Below, in pieces: positions 26,253 through 33,629 of a stretch of DNA of 54,661 nt. The stretch comes from JAHBNG01 sp039028975 (GTDB lineage: Bacteria > Chloroflexota > Anaerolineae > Caldilineales > Caldilineaceae): the NCBI GenBank assembly GCA_039028975.1, contig JBCCHB010000116.1:1-54661 (forward strand). The letters are read 5' to 3'. Numbering within the stretch: position 1 is the stretch's first letter; every line of letters begins with the position of its first letter. The position numbers and the translations under genes were made by a program. The notes under the pieces were generated by a model that was given only the letters and a program-made list of their open reading frames with translations, had not been told where the DNA came from and made no database searches.

Positions 26253-26753
26253 ATGTCTGATCCATTTATTGCGGAAATACGTATGTTTGGGGGCGATTTC
26301 GCGCCGCGCGGCTGGGCATCTTGCGATGGGCGACTGCTTCCTATTTCACAGCATACCTCATTGTGGTCACTGATTGGGAAGATCTATGGTGGGGATGGCC
26401 GCTCTACAATGGCTCTTCCCAATTTGCAAGGACGGGCACCGATGCATCCAGGTAATGGGCCTGGTTTGAGCGTCCGTGGATTGGGTGACAGAGTAGGTTC
26501 CGAAACGATAGCAGTAACCCAGCCAGAGTTGCCAAGTCACACCCATCCAGTGCAAGGCATGAAAGACGGGAATCTCGACACACCAGCGGGAAACTACATT
26601 GAAGACTTTTGGTATGATCCTACGCCAAATGCCGATTATTCAAGCACCGGGGTCGGCACCGCGGGTGGTGGCGTTCCTCACAACAATGTACAGCCCTATC
26701 TCGTGCTTAACTTTATCATTGCCTTAGTGGGTCTATTTCCCACTCGCAACTGA
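26253..26753 (+). CDS. phage tail-collar domain protein 3 (MdpB-like)
   Basis: A 166-residue third paralogue, starting 17 bases after the second with AAGGAG in the gap. It has the same order of blocks: FIAEIRMFGGDFAPRGWASC, TMALPNLQGRAPMHPGNG, a variable centre, and GGGVPHNNVQPYLVLNFIIA. It closes the GNAT/DUF6916/collar operon; a hairpin follows. The truncated collar gene at 40493 is most like this type at NLQG. Confidence 0.92.
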   Translation: MSDPFIAEIRMFGGDFAPRGWASCDGRLLPISQHTSLWSLIGKIYGGDGRSTMALPNLQGRAPMHPGNGPGLSVRGLGDRVGSETIAVTQPELPSHTHPVQGMKDGNLDTPAGNYIEDFWYDPTPNADYSSTGVGTAGGGVPHNNVQPYLVLNFIIALVGLFPTRN

Positions 26754-26786
26754 TGTAACAATTATTGTCTTTCAGGACATCCCCAA

Positions 26787-26819
26787 AGGCTTGACAGCTT
26801 TCCCAAGGCTGTCAAGCCT
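26787..26819. terminator. hairpin between collar operon and kinase gene
   Basis: AGGCTTGACAGC (26787-26798) pairs perfectly with 26808-26819 across a nine-base loop. There is no T-run after it on the plus strand, so it may be a weak or Rho-assisted terminator, or a processing or attenuation hairpin 20 bases before the kinase start. Confidence 0.55.
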
Positions 26820-26839
26820 ACTATAAAAAACATTACTTT

Positions 26840-27775
26840 ATGTATTCTTATAAGGCCTATGGCTTACGTTTTGCTTCTGAAATTGAATTGCCAGAATTCG
26901 TTCCTGCTAGCGAGAGTATTCAGAGGGATGTAACGATACAACTTGGGGAAGTACCGACCTCGCTTGGGTCAGAAACCTGCAAGGATATACTCTATGAAGC
27001 AACACCACATCAGTTTCTTCTCAAACTTGATCGTATTGCCCATTATCTAGTCCAGGATGGTAATTCGATAACAATCCAACTTCGGGAAGCGGCAGTACCA
27101 AGTGATATTCGAGTCTTCTTGCTTGGCTCGTGTCTGGGTGCTCTTCTGCACCAGCGAGGGATTCTTGCGCTTCATGCAAGTGCTGTAAAGATTGGGGAAG
27201 GTGCGGTTTTGTTTATGGGGCCGTCTGGCAATGGCAAGAGTACACTCCTCAACGCTCTATTAAAGCGCGGCCATAAAATGTTAGCAGATGACATTACGGC
27301 CATTGAGCTTGATGACCGACAAGAATCGCACGTCATACCGGGGTTTCCGCGTACCAAGCTTTGGCTAGATGCAGCCCAGACGCTCCAAATTGATGTCACA
27401 AAGTTGGAGCCTACCCGACCAAAGCTGAAGAAATACGAGTACCATGTACCCGATCAGTTTGAATCTGCACCCATGGGGATAAATGCTATTTACGAACTCA
27501 CTGTAAGTAATCATGAATTGTCCATCCAGACGATGCCTCAAATGCGTATCATACAAGCATTGGTACGGAATACCTATCGGCATAAGTTTCTGGACGGTTT
27601 GGCAAAGCGGGGCACCCACTTTGAGCTATTGACAAAAATTGCGCAACGTGTCCCTGTAGCCCGAGTAAAACGTCCACGAGAAACATATCATCTGGATGCT
27701 TTGGTCGAACTGATTTTGGAGGATCTCGACAATCGGAATCAAGAAGTGAGTGATAGGCACGTTAGCAGCGTATGA
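26840..27775 (+). CDS. HPr kinase-like protein of the lasso-peptide type
   Basis: A 311-residue P-loop kinase homologous to the C-terminal domain of HPr kinase/phosphorylase (PF07475 type). Walker A is GPSGNGKST (residues 127-135), preceded by ILALHASAVKIGEGAVLF and followed by HKMLADDITAIEL, where the Asp pair would bind Mg. Homologues in paeninodin-type lasso loci phosphorylate the C-terminal Ser of the precursor. The precursor encoded at 30676 ends in Ser, consistent with the same chemistry. Its last codons overlap the sulfotransferase start (ATGA), so the two are coupled. The target is inferred from context. Confidence 0.88.
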   Translation: MYSYKAYGLRFASEIELPEFVPASESIQRDVTIQLGEVPTSLGSETCKDILYEATPHQFLLKLDRIAHYLVQDGNSITIQLREAAVPSDIRVFLLGSCLGALLHQRGILALHASAVKIGEGAVLFMGPSGNGKSTLLNALLKRGHKMLADDITAIELDDRQESHVIPGFPRTKLWLDAAQTLQIDVTKLEPTRPKLKKYEYHVPDQFESAPMGINAIYELTVSNHELSIQTMPQMRIIQALVRNTYRHKFLDGLAKRGTHFELLTKIAQRVPVARVKRPRETYHLDALVELILEDLDNRNQEVSDRHVSSV

Positions 27776-28632
27776 GTACGATTTACTGGCTTGCATCCTA
27801 TCCCAAATCTGGTAATACATGGATGCGTGTATTGCTGACGAACTATCTACGTGATGCTGATACACCGGCAGACATCAATAATTTGCGGGGGGGGCCGATT
27901 GCAAGCGGACGCGAGTTCTTTGATGAATTTATTGGGATCGAGGCATCCGACTTAACGCAGGATGAGATAGAGCAATGGCGTCCGCTGGTTTACAAGCGGG
28001 CCGCCAGGGACGCAGAACCTCCGCTCTTTTTGAAAGTACATGATGCGTATATCCAGACACCAGATAACCAGCCCTTAATTCCGCCCGAGGCAACAGCAGG
28101 CGTACTTTATCTGATTCGGAATCCGCTGGATATCGCTGTTTCATACGCCCATCATGGCAATGTGTCGGTTGAAGAGGCGGTTCGGCGCATGGCGAATCCA
28201 AAGTATGTGCTTAGCTTTAATAAGAGACGCCTGCACAACCAGTTGCGCCAAAGAGTGCTAACCTGGGGCGGACATGTAACGAGTTGGGTCGATGCATCAG
28301 GGCTGCGTATTCTGATTGTTCGTTATGAGGACTTAAAAAGAGATACCTTCTCGACGTTTGAACGTGTGATTCGATTCTGCGGCCTTCCGATGGAATCGCA
28401 CAGAATTGAGAAAGCAGTCGAATTCTCAACCTTCGAGCAATTAGCCAATCAGGAGAGAGAGGTTGGTTTCGAGGAAAAGAATGTTCATGCTTCTTCATTT
28501 TTTCGCAAGGGTATAGTCGGTTCATGGAAGGAGCAAATGCCATCCCAGCTAATCAAGCAGATCATTGCCGATCATGGTGACGTTATGGCTCGATTTGGCT
28601 ATTTGGATGTCAATGGGCGGCCAGTTAGCTGA
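27772..28632 (+). CDS. sulfotransferase (PAPS-dependent)
   Basis: A 286-residue sulfotransferase of the P-loop family. The 5'-phosphosulfate loop YPKSGNTW is at residues 10-17 and the 3'-phosphate site RNPLDIAVS at 116-124; the C-terminal FRKGIVGSWKEQM block (RKG type) also binds PAPS. It is soluble with no signal peptide. It is translationally coupled to the HPr-kinase-like gene and ends convergently with the cyclase gene, 38 bases away. The neighbouring RiPP precursor has one Tyr (61) and several Ser/Thr in its C-terminal tail as possible acceptors, but a role in that pathway is an inference. Confidence 0.9.
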   Translation: MSTIYWLASYPKSGNTWMRVLLTNYLRDADTPADINNLRGGPIASGREFFDEFIGIEASDLTQDEIEQWRPLVYKRAARDAEPPLFLKVHDAYIQTPDNQPLIPPEATAGVLYLIRNPLDIAVSYAHHGNVSVEEAVRRMANPKYVLSFNKRRLHNQLRQRVLTWGGHVTSWVDASGLRILIVRYEDLKRDTFSTFERVIRFCGLPMESHRIEKAVEFSTFEQLANQEREVGFEEKNVHASSFFRKGIVGSWKEQMPSQLIKQIIADHGDVMARFGYLDVNGRPVS

Positions 28633-28670
28633 ATAGAAGCCAGACATTGACCCACAAGCTGCCGGCATAG

Positions 28671-30539
28671 TCACTCTTGAAGATGCCTACGTTGCACCTC
28701 ACGTTGGGCTTGGGCAATGAGTCTGCTGACCTTGACCTCTTCTGGTGCATTATCAGAGACATCAGGAATGTCGCCTGCAAGTTCATTTCTGAGGCTGTGT
28801 ACATACCATGGATACATAGAGCCTTGTGTTTTTTTTGCCCAGCGAATCGGGTCAGGCAGTAGTCCTGCAGTACAACAGCGAAACAGATAGCGTCCATAAC
28901 CGTTCCGCCGCTTTTGGTCGGGCGGAACAGACAAAAAGAAACTCAGTAGCTGCACATCAAGCAGAGGATATCGATATTCAATCCCTACAGTGGCTGCTAT
29001 GAGGGAGGTCGCTTCGAGCCGATTGGTCAATTGTGGGTGAGAGACCGCTCGGGCTTGTGCTTCTCGGAGCGACTTTGGCAGCCTGCGCTCTGTCTCCCAC
29101 CAGTCTTCCAGACGTTCACGCCAGTCAACGTCAGCAATGTAGGCACATAGTTGTGGAGATGTATGGAGAACTTGTTCAATCGTTTCGATGCGTCTTTTAC
29201 GCTGACGAGCATTTTGTTTACTGTGATGCAGACCGAATTGTTCAAGCGGCATATATTCGCTCAAAAGCAATTTAAACAGTTGCTTAAGGGGATGTAAGTG
29301 ACTATGGGCATAGTTAGAATTCAGTTCTTGCCACAATTGCTGCCACAGACCTTCACGTAGGTAATAGCGACTTGTTTGAGGGCGTGAGCTCACCAACTGA
29401 TCTCCGCCAAAGCCAGAGAGCATTACTTGAACACCCTGTTCGGCAGCCATCTGATGGATGCCGCTGGTCAGCATCGAAAAGTCGCAGCGGGCAACGCCGC
29501 CGCCAATCTGAATGGCTTTTTGAACCATGGGCAGGATGGTTGCCTGCTCATTGGTAAAGAAGTAGCTGGCATCAATGCCAATAGAGTCACGAAGCAAGTC
29601 AATATGCTCACGTTCGTCTGTTCTGAAAGATTGCTGCCCAGCCATGCCAACAGGAGACGCATGGGAATAGGTTGAGAGCTGAAGAGATGCATGCTCTGCG
29701 CGCTCAGCGTACGCAACAGCCGCAATGGATGTTGCGTCTAATCCCCCGCTCAGTTCGAGGCCAATGGGATGGGGTGGGACCAAGCGGCGTTTAATAGCTG
29801 AAACAAGCTGTTCGCGTGCAGCCTCGATGTATTCAGCGTCTGATTTAAGGATGGTCTCAGCACCTAGATCGAATTCCCAATACTGCTTGGTGTAGAGACC
29901 TTCATTGGAGACTGTCAGCGTATGAGCTGGGGGAAGTCGATAGATCTCATTGTAGAAGGAGTTTTCATTTTCTAGCCAGATGTTACAGAGATGCTCTACA
30001 ATCCAATGGGGGTTTGGTGTTAACGTGACATTCGGTAGATGCACAATTCTGGCAATGTCATTGGCGAAGGCAAATTTTGCCTCGTGCCAATAATAGTAAA
30101 AGGGATAGGTTCCCATGGGATCTCTGGCGCAGAAGAGCTGTTGTTTTCGACTGTCCCAAATGGCGAAGATGAAGGAGCCTTGCAAGTGCTGCACACACGA
30201 TTCACCCCAATGTTGATGCGCAGCAAAAATTAGTTCTCTGTTGTTGCTTTGTTGATGAATCGACGTGTACGCACTTAAGCTTTCGATAAGAGATGTGCGA
30301 TTGTCGAGGCGAGCAGCTGCAACAATTGGCCAATTGTTGCAAAGGTCATGGTTGCCCACCGATGAATCAGTTGGCTGAGACGCATGTGAGCTAGACAGTT
30401 GGCTAAGGGCAAGATAGTTATCTTGCCAAAGCATAATCTCTTGTCGATGAGGTGCCGTTCCTGCCATTCGCATCATGGACATTTGTTGCGATGGAAGGGC
30501 TTGTCCCGATAGATTGTATAGGCCAAAAATTGGATTCAT
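28671..30539 (-). CDS. asparagine synthetase-like lasso cyclase (C protein)
   Basis: A 622-residue AsnB-like protein. The N-terminal 200 residues have the glutamine amidotransferase fold (NRTSLIESL, GSFIFAIWD, FCARDPMGTYPFYYY), but residue 2 is Asn where a working glutaminase has Cys, so ammonia release is not expected. The synthetase half has the pyrophosphate loop SGGLDATS (264-271) and SGFGGDQLVS. Lasso C proteins activate the side chain of a core Asp/Glu with ATP and close the macrolactam onto the core N-terminus; size and lack of Cys2 fit. It is transcribed away from the precursor gene, 136 bases apart. Confidence 0.88.
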   Translation of the reverse strand: MNPIFGLYNLSGQALPSQQMSMMRMAGTAPHRQEIMLWQDNYLALSQLSSSHASQPTDSSVGNHDLCNNWPIVAAARLDNRTSLIESLSAYTSIHQQSNNRELIFAAHQHWGESCVQHLQGSFIFAIWDSRKQQLFCARDPMGTYPFYYYWHEAKFAFANDIARIVHLPNVTLTPNPHWIVEHLCNIWLENENSFYNEIYRLPPAHTLTVSNEGLYTKQYWEFDLGAETILKSDAEYIEAAREQLVSAIKRRLVPPHPIGLELSGGLDATSIAAVAYAERAEHASLQLSTYSHASPVGMAGQQSFRTDEREHIDLLRDSIGIDASYFFTNEQATILPMVQKAIQIGGGVARCDFSMLTSGIHQMAAEQGVQVMLSGFGGDQLVSSRPQTSRYYLREGLWQQLWQELNSNYAHSHLHPLKQLFKLLLSEYMPLEQFGLHHSKQNARQRKRRIETIEQVLHTSPQLCAYIADVDWRERLEDWWETERRLPKSLREAQARAVSHPQLTNRLEATSLIAATVGIEYRYPLLDVQLLSFFLSVPPDQKRRNGYGRYLFRCCTAGLLPDPIRWAKKTQGSMYPWYVHSLRNELAGDIPDVSDNAPEEVKVSRLIAQAQREVQRRHLQE

Positions 30540-30675
30540 CTGTAGCGGCGTATAATGGTTTATGAGTAAATACTGCGGTTCGTGTCATCGAATTGTTAGA
30601 ATATATCAACGACCAAAGTATATACTATACATGTGTTGGATATAAAGTTTTCGTAGTAATTCTGGAGCTTAAATT

Positions 30676-30870
30676 ATGTCAAAAAATGACAAAACGATTC
30701 ATGAATATGTTCAAAAGAATAATGCCTTGCCCGAGACGCAGCGGCTCCCGTGGGATACCCCGCACCTCGTGCGCTTGCCTGTTTTATCGACATTTGATGG
30801 CGATATTCCCGGCGGCCCCGAGGGGCAAATGACAGTTGGTGTAGGGACTTCGACTTACAGTGGTTCGTAA
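30676..30870 (+). CDS. candidate lasso-peptide precursor
   Basis: A 64-residue peptide between the divergent cyclase gene and the B1/B2 genes, with GGAG eight bases before its ATG. Residues 26-34 (WDTPHLVRL) fit the lasso leader motif (Y/W)xxPxLxxL that binds PqqD-like B1 proteins. A core starting at Gly42 reads GDIPGGPEGQ..., which places Glu49 at core position 8, a normal ring size, with a 15-residue tail ending TYSGS. Thr39 is at -3 relative to Gly42, whereas Thr at -2 is usual; cutting after Phe40 would give a core beginning with Asp41 and a nine-residue ring, which is less likely. The Ser-ending tail suits the neighbouring HPr-kinase-like enzyme. I do not recognise it as a described peptide. 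Confidence 0.8.
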   Translation: MSKNDKTIHEYVQKNNALPETQRLPWDTPHLVRLPVLSTFDGDIPGGPEGQMTVGVGTSTYSGS

Positions 30871-30961
30871 ATTATTTTGTTGTCCATGGCAGGTAGATTA
30901 TCCAATAGTTGATTATCGGCTTATATGTACCTGTGGAGCTGCTCTTAACCTCAGCTCTGTC

Positions 30962-31025
30962 TGAAAACGGGTGTTTAGCTTCTCTGGTAGAGCGCTGGTA
31001 AATCATCAGAGTACACCCGTTTTCA
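30962..31025 (+). promoter_or_regulatory. stem-loop between precursor and B1 genes
   Basis: TGAAAACGGGTGT (30962-30974) pairs perfectly with 31013-31025 across a 38-base loop. It lies in the 223-base gap after the precursor. Such structures often raise the ratio of precursor to enzyme transcripts by partial termination or RNA protection; no T-run follows, so stabilisation is as likely as termination. Confidence 0.6.
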
Positions 31026-31093
31026 AGGCGACCGCAGTATAGGCTATGTTCATTCCTCTATAAATGAGCCAGAATCATTAATAATGGTGCAAA

Positions 31094-31381
31094 ATGCATT
31101 TGAATTCAATAATCAGCTACAGCTCCGAAATGCTGACCTCCGATTTGGAGGATGAAGTTGTCATGCTTAACATCGAGAGTAGCCACTACTATGGGCTAGC
31201 TTCTGTCGGAAAGTTTATCTGGCAAGAGATCGAAAGCCCGACTACAGTTGCTGATCTGGTAGATAAGATGGTTGCTACATTTGAGGTCGACCGCGAAACC
31301 TGTATCAAGGAAACTTATACATTTCTGGAAGATCTTCATCAAGAGGGCATCATTCAAGTTGAATCGCAGAGTGTTGAATAG
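31094..31381 (+). CDS. PqqD-like leader-binding protein (lasso B1)
   Basis: A 95-residue PqqD family protein, a RiPP recognition element. The typical order is present: an opening strand DEVVMLNIESSHYYGLASVGKFIWQ (about 20-44), then the helical TVADLVDKMVATFEVDRETCIKETYTFLEDL and a short GIIQ end. In lasso pathways B1 binds the leader and presents it to B2. Its last codons overlap the start of the B2 gene in another frame, as expected for a B1/B2 pair. Confidence 0.9.
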   Translation: MHLNSIISYSSEMLTSDLEDEVVMLNIESSHYYGLASVGKFIWQEIESPTTVADLVDKMVATFEVDRETCIKETYTFLEDLHQEGIIQVESQSVE

Positions 31382-31799
31382 CTTTTGGCATCTTCCCTGG
31401 GCCAGTAAGATATTGCTTCTGCAAACGGCTATTGTGCTGGGATCTGTTTACTTACTCGTCTATCTTGTTTCCTTTCGGCGACTGTCGCCATGGCTGGGAA
31501 ATTTGAATCAGTTGGGTGAATCTGCATTTTCTCCCATACAGTTACAGCAGGCCCAACGCGTACGTTGGGCAGTGGTCCGAGTGAGCCAATCTCTGCCGTG
31601 GCACTCAACCTGCCTTGTCAAAGCCATTGCCGCCAAATTTCTTCTATCCCAACGAAAGATAAACGCAACGCTCTATCTTGGGGCGGCACTTGATCCTGCC
31701 AAGGGGCTGGAAGCCCATGCCTGGCTCCGTTGTGGAAAGCTCTTTATCATCGGCGAAAAGAGCCACCGCAATTATCACGCTCTGGCGTCATTTTCATGA
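31371..31799 (+). CDS. lasso-peptide leader peptidase (B2, transglutaminase-like)
   Basis: About 142 residues of the transglutaminase-core-3 family that removes the lasso leader. The catalytic Cys is in HSTCLVKAIAAKFLL (about residue 81) and the His in EAHAWL (about 116). The acidic third residue, usually an Asp a few positions later, is not obvious in AWLRCGKLF, so the triad may differ. I choose the GTG at 31371, overlapping the B1 stop by 11 bases; the TTG at 31374 is equally possible. An in-frame start at 31272 would overlap B1 by 110 bases and add 33 Lys/Arg-rich residues foreign to the family. The gene continues the B1 transcript. Confidence 0.87.
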   Translation: MLNSFWHLPWASKILLLQTAIVLGSVYLLVYLVSFRRLSPWLGNLNQLGESAFSPIQLQQAQRVRWAVVRVSQSLPWHSTCLVKAIAAKFLLSQRKINATLYLGAALDPAKGLEAHAWLRCGKLFIIGEKSHRNYHALASFS

Positions 31800-31824
31800 G
31801 CGTGTACTTAACTAATGTGAGGCA

Positions 31825-32718
31825 ATGAAGATGTCTGATCTGGCTTCAACAAAACGGCTCTTTGATCGTGTTACCAATAGCGGGCCGCTACTCGAACAGA
31901 GTAAAGAGCGGCTTAAGCAAGCCATTGAACTGAGCCCGAATGACATATCACTATGGCAACGATTAGGTGAAGTGTATCGTCAACAAGGCCACTTTGAGCG
32001 TTTGTTGTCTTGTTGTGAGGAAGTATTGCGTCTTGACCCCAACCATCAAATCAGCAAGAGATTGATGACCATCTTCACAAATCAAGATTTAGTAGCAGAC
32101 AGTACAAATGATGGCGCTCAGCCAATTCCGTTTGTTCTACAGGACAACTTTCTAACCGATACAGAAGAGAATAAGGTGTGGCAATGCGTGGAAGAGAATC
32201 AGCAGCAATTCCTGCAAGCACAGGTAAGCGGCAGTCGGGTAAATCTCGATACGCGTCAATCCCATGTACTCCATAAAAATCAACTCGGTCATATTGGGGA
32301 GCGCTTCATCAACAAAATAGAGCAGACCCTTCCCCAAATTTTTTCAAAGCTGGCGGTTGATAACTTTACAGTCGGCCAAACCGAGTTGCAGTTAACCATG
32401 CATGTACATGGCGATTTCTTCCGCGTCCATCGAGATAGCTCGGCTAAAGAGGATTCTTTAGCATCTCGCCAGGTTACTTTTGTCTACTATTTTTATCAGC
32501 CGCCCAAGCAGTTCGAGGGTGGCGACTTATTGCTCTTCGATACAGACGGTAAGGCTAATGCCTACGCGTCTACCTACACGCGCATCGTGCCGGTTCACAA
32601 CAGCGTCATCTTCTTTCCAAGTTGCTCCTATCATCAGGTTACGCCTGTGATGCTCCAGTCAGATGATTTTCGAGGTGGACGGTTTACGCTAAATGGATGG
32701 TTGCACCCTAAGGATTAA
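31825..32718 (+). CDS. TPR-containing 2-oxoglutarate/Fe(II) dioxygenase (prolyl-hydroxylase-like)
   Basis: A 297-residue two-part protein. Residues 23-90 form TPR-like helices (LKQAIELSPNDISLWQRLGE, LRLDPNHQ). Residues 100-297 form a 2OG-Fe(II) oxygenase of the prolyl 4-hydroxylase type, with iron ligands His202-x-Asp204 (FRVHRDSS) and His270 (SYHQVTPV) and a 2-oxoglutarate Arg286 (GGRFTLNGW). It lies 25 bases after B2 on the same strand, so it should be expressed with the lasso genes. The core has prolines at 45 and 48 as possible targets; hydroxylation there is a proposal. Its paralogue lies tail to tail with it. Confidence 0.88.
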   Translation: MKMSDLASTKRLFDRVTNSGPLLEQSKERLKQAIELSPNDISLWQRLGEVYRQQGHFERLLSCCEEVLRLDPNHQISKRLMTIFTNQDLVADSTNDGAQPIPFVLQDNFLTDTEENKVWQCVEENQQQFLQAQVSGSRVNLDTRQSHVLHKNQLGHIGERFINKIEQTLPQIFSKLAVDNFTVGQTELQLTMHVHGDFFRVHRDSSAKEDSLASRQVTFVYYFYQPPKQFEGGDLLLFDTDGKANAYASTYTRIVPVHNSVIFFPSCSYHQVTPVMLQSDDFRGGRFTLNGWLHPKD

Positions 32719-32726
32719 AGTCTGCT

Positions 32727-33614
32727 CTATATCGAAAGGCTTGAATACGGAGTCAAATGTCCAGCAACGGCAAATCGCCCCTCGTCAAACGCAGTGCTAT
32801 TCGATGAAACCATCGTCACTTGGTGAAAACAGTTGCTCGGGAAAAAGACAATTGTATTATTGCGGCAGGCAATACGCGTATATCGCTCAGAGATAGCACC
32901 ATCAGATGTCGTGTTTGTGTCGTAGAGCTGGAAGTCGCCACCTGTAAATGCTTTGGGTTCTTTGAAGAAGTAGTACGCATAGCTAATTTTGTAGTGGCCG
33001 TCCAAATCATCGAGATGAGCTACGCTAAACCCGCTATTGTGGGTGACGGCTATGTTCATTGAAATTTTTTTCACACTGAAGGGCTGGATGTGGAGGCGAG
33101 CAAATAACATGGGCAACAACTGGCCGATTCGTTCCGTAAACATTGCCTGATGCCCCTTATTCATGTGAAGCGTTTTTTGTTTCCGTAACGTTAGATCTTC
33201 ATTTGATTCTATTTCACCAGTTTCCTTGTTGAACCGTTGTTTTGTGGCTATTTCAAAGAATGATTGTTGCTGAATTGCTGAAGTGAACAAGGTCGACCGC
33301 TGTTCTTCCGTGAGAAAGTTGGGCATCACAATAAAAGGCGATGGGTGAGATTCGATAAGAGGCAGTTCGTCTGTTGGCGTATCTGTCAATAGTCCAATCA
33401 AATATGAGGCCGTTGGATGAGCTGGATTTAGATGTAGCAATTGCTGAAACAGATTCGCAGCCTGGAGCAGCTCACCTTCTTGGCGCAAGAGATGGGCAAG
33501 CCGTTCAAGTATTGTCGTATTTTGTGGATCAGTAACTAGCTTTTGTTTCAGAGCAACAATTGCTTGTGTTAAAAGGGCTTCGCGCACTGATTGATAGTTT
33601 TCATTCGGATTCAT
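32727..33614 (-). CDS. TPR-containing 2-oxoglutarate/Fe(II) dioxygenase, paralogue
   Basis: A 295-residue homologue of the neighbouring dioxygenase with the same layout: TPR-like helices (about 15-75) and a C-terminal oxygenase domain. Ligands are His200-x-Asp202 (VAHLDDLDG), His264 (CFHQVTMV) and Arg280 (EGRFAVAG), all present. It converges with its paralogue with eight bases between stop codons and is followed upstream on its own strand by the methyltransferase gene 15 bases away, so it is probably the second gene of that transcript. An inverted duplication followed by divergence explains the arrangement. Confidence 0.88.
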   Translation of the reverse strand: MNPNENYQSVREALLTQAIVALKQKLVTDPQNTTILERLAHLLRQEGELLQAANLFQQLLHLNPAHPTASYLIGLLTDTPTDELPLIESHPSPFIVMPNFLTEEQRSTLFTSAIQQQSFFEIATKQRFNKETGEIESNEDLTLRKQKTLHMNKGHQAMFTERIGQLLPMLFARLHIQPFSVKKISMNIAVTHNSGFSVAHLDDLDGHYKISYAYYFFKEPKAFTGGDFQLYDTNTTSDGAISERYTRIACRNNTIVFFPSNCFHQVTMVSSNSTAFDEGRFAVAGHLTPYSSLSI

Positions 33615-33629
33615 GTGTATACTTGCTGC

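Noticed and set aside
25102..26753. Prophage or phage-tail-like particle
   Set aside because: Only collar-domain proteins are present; no sheath, tube, baseplate, capsid, terminase or integrase genes.
28671..30539. Ordinary asparagine synthetase B
   Set aside because: The N-terminal Cys is replaced by Asn and the gene is divergent from a precursor beside B1 and B2.
30832..30870. Lasso core beginning at Gly55 after Thr53
   Set aside because: It fits the Thr at -2 rule, but the remaining ten residues contain no Asp or Glu to close a ring.
31272..31370. Upstream start of the B2 peptidase
   Set aside because: It would overlap B1 by about 110 bases and add Lys/Arg-rich residues absent from B2 proteins; GTG/TTG starts at the B1 stop are better.
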